From NCBI GenBank assembly GCA_036231565.1, contig JAZAHA010000019.1, positions 145,788-209,787 of the forward strand: a stretch of DNA of 64,000 nt. The letters run 5' to 3'. Origin of the DNA: Maricaulis sp036231565. GTDB taxonomy: Bacteria; Pseudomonadota; Alphaproteobacteria; Caulobacterales; Maricaulaceae. The notes under the pieces are model-generated. The model saw only the letters and a list, made by a program, of their open reading frames with translations. It made no database searches and was not told where the DNA came from. This document shows positions 58,603 through 64,000 of the stretch, piece after piece; within the stretch, counting starts at the first letter, position 1; every line of letters begins with the position of its first letter. Made by a program: the position numbers and the translations under genes.

Positions 58603-60089
58603 TGACCGTACTCGACCGCCCCGAAACCGTCTCGGACCGCCTGACGGACAAGAGCCTCTTCCGCACCGAGAGCTTTATCGGCGGTGAGTGGGTGGCCGGT
58701 TCGGCCGTCTTCGAGGTCACCAATCCGGCGAACAACCAGGTCATCGCGACCGTTGGCGATGTCGGCGAGGCCGGTGCCCGCCAGGCGGTCGCCCGGGCCG
58801 CGGACGCCTTCGAGACCTGGAAAAAAGTCTCGCCCTTCGAGCGCGCCAAACTGCTGATGAAATGGCACGATCTCATCCTCGCCAACCAGTCCGACCTGGC
58901 CAAGCTGATCACGCTGGAAATGGGCAAGACCTATCGCGAAGCGATGGGCGAGGTGGTCTATGGCGCCGGCTTCATCGAATGGTCGGCCGAAGAAGCCAAG
59001 CGCGTCCATGGTGAAACACTCGCCACGCCCTTCCCGGGCTCGCGCGGCTGGACGATCCGCCAGCCCATCGGCGTGGTCGGCTGTATCACGCCGTGGAATT
59101 TCCCCAATGCCATGATCACCCGCAAGTGTGCGCCCGCCCTGGCGGCCGGCTGCACCATGGTGATCAAGCCCGCCCCGGAAACGCCGCTCTCCGCGCTCGC
59201 CCTGGCCGAGCTGGCCAAGCGCGCGGGCATCCCCGACGGCGTGTTCAACGTGGTGTGCGGTGACGCCCAGAAGATCGGCCCGGTGCTGACCGGTTCGCCC
59301 GAAGTGCGCATGATCGGCTTCACCGGCTCGACCCAGGTGGGCAAGCTGCTGATGCGCCAGGCCGCTGACGGCGTGAAGCGCGTTGCGCTGGAGCTGGGCG
59401 GCAATGCGCCCTTCATCGTCATGGACGATGCCGATATCGAGAAGGCGGCCGATGGCGTGATCGCCTCGAAATTCCGCGTTTCCGGCCAGACCTGCGTCTC
59501 GGCCAACCGGATCATCGCCCAGCCGGCGATCGCCGACAAACTCGTCGCGGCGCTGGAAGCGCGCGTGTCCAGGCTGAAGGCCGGTGACGGTTTCGCCGAG
59601 GACAGCGATCTGGGGCCGCTCGTGCACATGGAAGCGGTGACCCGCGTCGACAAGCTGGTGCAGCAGGCCCGCGAGGCCGGCGCCCGCATCGTCACCGGCG
59701 GCAAGCGCCTGGACGAGGAGCTGGGCGGGGCCTTCTATGCGCCGACCCTGATCGATGGCGGCGATCCGAAAATGGATGTCGCCTGCAACGAGATTTTCGG
59801 CCCGGTCGCCTCGATCTACCGCGTCGAGAGTGAAGCCGACATCATCAAGCTGGCCAATGACACGCCTTACGGGCTGGCGGCCTATATCTACACCCGGGAC
59901 GTCAACCGCGTGCACCGGCTCACCGAGGGCATCGAATACGGCATGATCGGCGTCAATGCGCCGATGGTCGGCGCCGCCTCCACCCCGTTCGGCGGTGTGA
60001 AGGAAAGCGGCATCGGCCGTGAAGGCGGCAAGTGGGGCGTGGAAGAGTTCACCGAGCTGAAATACGTGCTGCTCGGCGGGGTCGGCTGA
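58602..60089 (+). CDS. gabD: Succinate-semialdehyde dehydrogenase (aldehyde dehydrogenase family)
   Basis: 495 aa. Aldehyde dehydrogenase motifs: PIGVVGCITPWNFPNAMITRK, the Glu in LELGGNAPF and the catalytic Cys in SGQTCVSANR; FGGVKESGIGREGG near the end. Subgroup features (LEMGKTYREAMGEV, TPFPGSRGWTIRQP) fit SSADH, oxidising succinate semialdehyde to succinate. An AAGGAG box lies before the ATG inside glmU. One-base overlap with rpiA. Confidence 0.9.
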   Translation: MTVLDRPETVSDRLTDKSLFRTESFIGGEWVAGSAVFEVTNPANNQVIATVGDVGEAGARQAVARAADAFETWKKVSPFERAKLLMKWHDLILANQSDLAKLITLEMGKTYREAMGEVVYGAGFIEWSAEEAKRVHGETLATPFPGSRGWTIRQPIGVVGCITPWNFPNAMITRKCAPALAAGCTMVIKPAPETPLSALALAELAKRAGIPDGVFNVVCGDAQKIGPVLTGSPEVRMIGFTGSTQVGKLLMRQAADGVKRVALELGGNAPFIVMDDADIEKAADGVIASKFRVSGQTCVSANRIIAQPAIADKLVAALEARVSRLKAGDGFAEDSDLGPLVHMEAVTRVDKLVQQAREAGARIVTGGKRLDEELGGAFYAPTLIDGGDPKMDVACNEIFGPVASIYRVESEADIIKLANDTPYGLAAYIYTRDVNRVHRLTEGIEYGMIGVNAPMVGAASTPFGGVKESGIGREGGKWGVEEFTELKYVLLGGVG

Positions 60090-60790
60090 TGGGCGCAGAA
60101 CGCCAGAAGGCCCACGCCGCTGCGGCGGCGCTGGGCTATGTCGAAACCGGCATGACGCTGGGGCTGGGCTCCGGCTCGACGGCGGAGATTTTCCTGCGTC
60201 TGCTGGGCGAGCGCATCAAGGACGGTCTCGATGTGCGCGGCGTGCCGACCTCGCAGCGCACCGCCGAAGTCGCCCGCGAGAACGGTGTGCCGCTGATCGA
60301 GGTCGACCATGTCGACCATCTCGCCGTGACCATTGACGGAGCCGACGAGGTCGATGGCCGTTTCCAGCTGATCAAGGGCGGCGGCGCCTGCCTCTTGCGC
60401 GAGAAGATCATCGCCCATGCCTCCGACCTGATGGTGGTCATGGTCGACGAGAGCAAGCTGGTCGACACGCTGGGCAAGTTCCCGCTGCCGGTCGAGGTCG
60501 ACCCCTTCGGCTTTTCGCTCACTGCCAAGCAGATCTATGACGCGCTGAAGAAGGCCGGTGTGACATCGCCGGATGTGCAATTGCGCCGCAAGGGGGACGG
60601 TCTGGCCCCTTTGGTCACCGATGGCGGTCACTACATTCTCGACTGCGCCTGCGGCGCCATTCCCGACGCGGCCCTGGCCGACCGGTATCTCAAGGAGATC
60701 CCCGGCGTCGTCGAGCACGGCCTCTTCCTGGGCCTCGCCCGGGTCGTGATCGTCGGCGAGGACAATGAAGCACGGGTGATGGAACTCTGA
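60089..60790 (+). CDS. rpiA: Ribose-5-phosphate isomerase A
   Basis: 233 aa of the pentose phosphate pathway. Family motifs: GLGSGSTAEIFL, VDGADEVDGRFQLIKGGGACLLREKI with the catalytic acid, and DGGHYILDC. The ATG at 60089 overlaps the gabD stop (TGATG), so glmU, gabD and rpiA are chained by one-base overlaps. Confidence 0.94.
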   Translation: MGAERQKAHAAAAALGYVETGMTLGLGSGSTAEIFLRLLGERIKDGLDVRGVPTSQRTAEVARENGVPLIEVDHVDHLAVTIDGADEVDGRFQLIKGGGACLLREKIIAHASDLMVVMVDESKLVDTLGKFPLPVEVDPFGFSLTAKQIYDALKKAGVTSPDVQLRRKGDGLAPLVTDGGHYILDCACGAIPDAALADRYLKEIPGVVEHGLFLGLARVVIVGEDNEARVMEL

Positions 60791-60793
60791 CGT

Positions 60794-60970
60794 TTTCTTC
60801 CCCACCTCGTGGGGAAGTGGGCCGATGCGTAGCATCGGGTCGAAGGGGCGGCGCGAAGCGCCGGAAAAGCGGTCGAACCTGACGCGAGCGGTCACGCCGC
60901 GCGGGGCGCGGCGCCCCTCCACCACGCCTGCGGCGTGGTCCCCCTCCCCAACGGTCGTTGGGGAGGAAAG
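60794..60970 (-). repeat. Intergenic palindromic repeat, family C, copy 2 (inverted)
   Basis: Opposite orientation to 9160-9350: begins CTTCCCCACCTCGTGGGGAAG, contains CCGATGCGTAGCATCGG and GGTCGAAGGGGCGG, and ends in CCCCAACGGTCGTTGGGG. It fills the gap between rpiA and gor; the rest of the gap (60971-61068) shows only the gor ribosome-binding site. Confidence 0.85.
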
Positions 60971-61068
60971 GCGACCCCGCTGCACCCGATCTCCGCCGGC
61001 TCTTGTTTCCGCGCGCCGCGCGCGCCACCTTCCTCCGCGACCGGAGCAGGCAAAGAAGGACACACGCC

Positions 61069-62457
61069 GTGGCAGACTACGACTACGATCTTTTTGTCAT
61101 CGGTGCCGGGTCCGGCGGGGTGCGTGCGGCGCGGATGGCCAAGCAGCATGGCGCCGGCAAGGTGGCGATCGCCGAGGAATACCGGTTCGGCGGCACCTGC
61201 GTGATCCGCGGCTGTGTGCCCAAGAAACTCCTGGTCTATGCCAGCGAGTTCTCCAAGACGTTCAAACTGGCCGAGGGCTATGGCTGGACGGTCGGCGAGA
61301 CCGCATTCAGCTGGCAAAAGCTGATCGCGGCCAAGGACAACGAGATCGACCGCCTGTCGGGCATCTATGAGCGCAATCTCAACAATTCCGGCGTCGACAC
61401 GATCGAGGACCGGGCCGTGCTGGAAGATGCGCACACGATCCGCCTGGTGAAGTCGGACCGCACGGTGACCGCCGACAAGATCCTGATCGCGGTCGGCGGC
61501 ACGCCCTTCGTGCCGGATATCGAGGGTGCCGAACTGGGCATTACCTCCAACGAGGCCTTCCATCTGGAAGAATTGCCCAAGCATGTCGTGATCGCCGGCG
61601 GCGGCTATATCGCGTGCGAGTTTGCCCAGATCTTCGCCGGACTGGGATCGGAGGTCTGCCAGGTCTATCGCGGGGAAACCGTGCTGCGCGGGTTTGACGA
61701 CGATATCCGCTCCACCGTGCACGAGGAGCTGGTGCGGTCGGGCGTGCGGGTTGTCACCCATACCGTCTTCGAAAAGATCGAACAGCTCGAGGATGGCCGC
61801 AAGCGGGTGCATCTCGACAATGGCCATCACGTGGACACCGATGTCGTGATGTATGCCATCGGCCGCAATCCGTACGTCGCCGATCTGGGCCTGGACAAGG
61901 CCGGGGTCGAACTCGACGAGGCGGGCGCCATCAAGGTGGATGCGTATTCAAAGACCTCGGCCGACAATATCTATGCCGTGGGCGATGTGACCAACCGGGT
62001 CAATCTGACGCCGGTGGCGATCCGCGAGGGCGCCGCCTTCGCCCAGACCGTGTTCGGTGGCCAGCCGCTGGCCTATGATCACGAGGATATCGCCTCGGCC
62101 GTGTTCACCCAGCCGCCGGTCGGATCGGTCGGCCTGTCCGAGGCGCAGGCCCGGAAAAGCGTCGATACGGTCGATATTTACAAGACGTCCTTCCGCCCCA
62201 TGAAAGCGTCATTCTCCAACGACGCTTCCCGCATGATGATGAAACTTGTTGTCGACGGGGAGACAGACCGGGTGTTGGGCGTGCATATTGTCGGGCCGGA
62301 TGCGCCAGAGATGATCCAGCTGGCCGGTATCGCCGTGAAGGCGAAGCTGACCAAGGCGCAATTCGATGCCGCCTGTGCGGTGCATCCGACAAGTGCCGAA
62401 GAACTGGTGACCATGAAGGAGAAGTGGACACCGCCCGAGTTGAAAGCAGCTGAGTGA
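61069..62457 (+). CDS. gor: Glutathione-disulfide reductase
   Basis: 462-aa FAD enzyme that regenerates glutathione with NADPH. FAD motif FVIGAGSGGVRAARM, redox pair GGTCVIRGCVPKKL, NAD(P) motif VVIAGGGYIACEFAQIFAGLG, FAD-site YAVGDVTNRVNLTPVAI, and the catalytic His in VHPTSAEELVTM. GTG start after AAGGA. A YIACEF-type motif and the RGETVLRGFDDDIR arginines suit glutathione reductase better than lipoamide dehydrogenase. Confidence 0.93.
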   Translation: MADYDYDLFVIGAGSGGVRAARMAKQHGAGKVAIAEEYRFGGTCVIRGCVPKKLLVYASEFSKTFKLAEGYGWTVGETAFSWQKLIAAKDNEIDRLSGIYERNLNNSGVDTIEDRAVLEDAHTIRLVKSDRTVTADKILIAVGGTPFVPDIEGAELGITSNEAFHLEELPKHVVIAGGGYIACEFAQIFAGLGSEVCQVYRGETVLRGFDDDIRSTVHEELVRSGVRVVTHTVFEKIEQLEDGRKRVHLDNGHHVDTDVVMYAIGRNPYVADLGLDKAGVELDEAGAIKVDAYSKTSADNIYAVGDVTNRVNLTPVAIREGAAFAQTVFGGQPLAYDHEDIASAVFTQPPVGSVGLSEAQARKSVDTVDIYKTSFRPMKASFSNDASRMMMKLVVDGETDRVLGVHIVGPDAPEMIQLAGIAVKAKLTKAQFDAACAVHPTSAEELVTMKEKWTPPELKAAE

Positions 62458-62458
62458 T

Positions 62459-63829
62459 ATGACCTGGTCTCCGAAATCCTGGCGGGACTTCCCCGTCAAG
62501 CAAATGCCGACCTACAAGGATGAAGCCGCCCTGGCCGGCGTGATCGACGAGCTTTCCGCCCGTCCCGCGCTCGTCTTCGCCGGCGAGGCCCGCAAGCTGC
62601 GGCGCCAGCTGGCCGATGTGTCGGCCGGCAATGCCTTCCTCCTGCAGGGCGGCGATTGCGCGGAAAGCTTCACCGAATTCTCCACCGAAGGCGTGCGCGA
62701 CACGTTCCGCGTCCTGCTGCAGATGGCGGTGGTGCTCACCTTTGCCGCCTCCAAACCGGTGGTGAAGGTCGGCCGCATGGCGGGGCAGTTTGCCAAGCCG
62801 CGCTCTTCCGACACCGAGACGATCGACGGGGTCACCCTGCCCAGCTATCGCGGCGACAGCGTCAATGGTGTGGACTTCACGCCCGAGGCCCGCGAGCCGG
62901 ACCCGAAACGCCTGATCCGCGCCTACGACCAGTCGGCCTCGACGCTCAACCTGCTGCGCGCCTTTGCGTCCGGCGGTTATGCCGACCTGCACAATGTCCA
63001 CCAGTGGACCCAGGATTTCGTCAAGGACAGCCCGGCGGCGGAACGCTATGCCGAGACGGCGGTGCGGATTTCCGAGGCGCTGGACTTCATGAAGGCCTGC
63101 GGCATCGGCCGGGATTCCACCCCGTCGCTGGAAGCCGTCGACTTCTTCACCAGCCACGAAGCCCTGCACCTGCCCTTCGAGGAGGCGCTGACGCGGCGCG
63201 ACCCGAATACCGGGCAGTGGTATGCCACCTCCGCCCACATGATCTGGGTCGGCGAGCGCACCCGCCAGCTCGACGGGGCGCATCTGGAATATGCCCGCGG
63301 TATCGCCAACCCGGTTGGCGTGAAGTGCGGTCCCACCATGACGGCCGACGAGCTGTTGCCGCTGATCGACACCATCAATCCGGACAATGAGGCCGGCCGC
63401 CTGGTGCTGATCGTGCGCATGGGCGCGGACAATGTCGGCAACAACCTGCCGGCGCTGGCGCGGGCGGTGACCGAGGCCGGCCGCAAGGTCGTCTGGTCGT
63501 CCGATCCGATGCACGGCAATACCGTCAAGGCGTCCAGCGGCTACAAGACGCGGAATTTCGACCGCATCCTGACCGAGCTGGAAGGCTTCATGGACGTGCT
63601 CTACTCCGAGGGCGCCTATCCGGGCGGTGTGCATTTCGAGATGACCGGCCGCGACGTGACCGAATGCACCGGCGGTGCGAAACCGGTCACCGAGGCCGAT
63701 CTGGCGGCGCGCTATCACACCCAGTGCGATCCGCGCCTCAATGCCGACCAGGCACTCGACATGGCCTTCCGCATTGCGGAGTCGCTCAAGCGCGTGCGCT
63801 CCAACAACTCGGCCGCCAACGCGGCTTAG
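62459..63829 (+). CDS. 3-deoxy-7-phosphoheptulonate (DAHP) synthase, class II
   Basis: 456 aa, first enzyme of aromatic amino-acid synthesis. Class II features: PALVFAGEARKLRRQLADVSAGNAFLLQGGDCAESF, VGRMAGQFAKPRS, RAYDQSASTLNLLRAF, KCGPTMTADELLPLIDTINPDN, WSSDPMHGNTVK and HFEMTGRDVTECTGG. The ATG follows the gor stop by one base. The plant-like class II form is common in alphaproteobacteria. Confidence 0.94.
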   Translation: MTWSPKSWRDFPVKQMPTYKDEAALAGVIDELSARPALVFAGEARKLRRQLADVSAGNAFLLQGGDCAESFTEFSTEGVRDTFRVLLQMAVVLTFAASKPVVKVGRMAGQFAKPRSSDTETIDGVTLPSYRGDSVNGVDFTPEAREPDPKRLIRAYDQSASTLNLLRAFASGGYADLHNVHQWTQDFVKDSPAAERYAETAVRISEALDFMKACGIGRDSTPSLEAVDFFTSHEALHLPFEEALTRRDPNTGQWYATSAHMIWVGERTRQLDGAHLEYARGIANPVGVKCGPTMTADELLPLIDTINPDNEAGRLVLIVRMGADNVGNNLPALARAVTEAGRKVVWSSDPMHGNTVKASSGYKTRNFDRILTELEGFMDVLYSEGAYPGGVHFEMTGRDVTECTGGAKPVTEADLAARYHTQCDPRLNADQALDMAFRIAESLKRVRSNNSAANAA

Positions 63830-63837
63830 ACGGTGGT

Positions 63838-64000
63838 TCTTTCCTCCCCATTTCATGGGGAGGGGGACCCGCGAAGCGGGGGAGGGGCCGCCGCGTTAGC
63901 GGCGGTGTGTTCGAGACAAGCTGCTCCCCCCCGGCGCTTCGCGCCGCCCCTTCGACCCCTCCTTCGCCAAGGCTACGGAGGGCCCACTTCCCCACGCTGT
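63838..64000 (+). repeat. Intergenic palindromic repeat, family C, copy 3 (to window edge)
   Basis: Same orientation as 9160-9350: CCTCCCCATTTCATGGGGAGG at the left, CGAAGCGGGGGAGG, then GGCGCTTCGCGCC and CTTCCCCACGCTGT at the edge. It includes CCTCCTTCGCCAAGGCTACG, also seen in related form at about 55810-55835. Confidence 0.82.

Overview
The window is about 64 kb of a GC-rich alphaproteobacterial chromosome. The best guess is the Caulobacterales / Maricaulales (Hyphomonadaceae-like) branch. The reasons are a complete Rhodobacter-type gene transfer agent (GTA) cluster, a PleC-like kinase, a ccmE / degP / response regulator / kinase / glnE neighbourhood and several families of palindromic intergenic repeats. 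Codon use is uniform except around 27.8-29.0 kb and 47.7-51.9 kb.

Layout. 1-2.1 kb: sulfide module, with a rhodanese (cut by the window edge), a persulfide-sensor-type ArsR repressor and sulfide:quinone oxidoreductase. 2.1-2.8 kb: a small GIY-YIG nuclease gene between two direct copies of an intergenic repeat. 3.0-16.6 kb: GTA structural genes in canonical order (terminases, portal, prohead protease, capsid, connectors, tail, baseplate hub, peptidase, megatron). Every gap longer than about 30 bp holds a palindromic repeat. The head-tail stopper g7 is not seen and the hub gene g13 appears internally shortened. 16.7-20.0 kb: a DnaJ-like chaperone, then PepSY protein / response regulator / kinase. 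20.1-24.0 kb: an unrecognised protein, a DUF938 methyltransferase, lone ccmE and a hydrolase-OsmC fusion. 24.1-31.9 kb: HtrA protease, second two-component system and glnE, interrupted by an Imm11-like immunity gene and a decayed stretch. 32.0-34.2 kb: EF-hand protein, ECF sigma factor, candidate anti-sigma factor and CnrX-like sensor. 34.2-39.1 kb (minus strand): PleC-like kinase, CheY-like receiver and EAL protein.

39.2-47.6 kb is mostly housekeeping (dusA, TauE-type transporter, aspartic protease, nucleoside transporter, acyltransferase, thioesterase, DNA glycosylase, leucine dehydrogenase). 47.4-51.9 kb is an accessory island. The last 248 bp of the leucine dehydrogenase gene with its terminator is duplicated, a HigBA-type toxin-antitoxin pair lies between the copies, and beyond the second copy is a two-gene operon of a 66-aa protein and an SMC/Rad50-like ATPase, a candidate defence system. 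51.9-55.7 kb: ferric-iron ABC importer. 55.9-64 kb: tRNA-Val(CAC), a small conserved-looking gene, gph, and a co-directional run of glmU, a succinate-semialdehyde dehydrogenase, rpiA, glutathione reductase and class II DAHP synthase.

The candidates most worth pursuing are the SMC-like ATPase pair, the duplicated-3'-end toxin-antitoxin cassette, the repeat-partitioned GTA cluster with its contracted hub protein, and the GIY-YIG gene bracketed by repeats. Function statements rest on motif recognition by eye; no database search was run.
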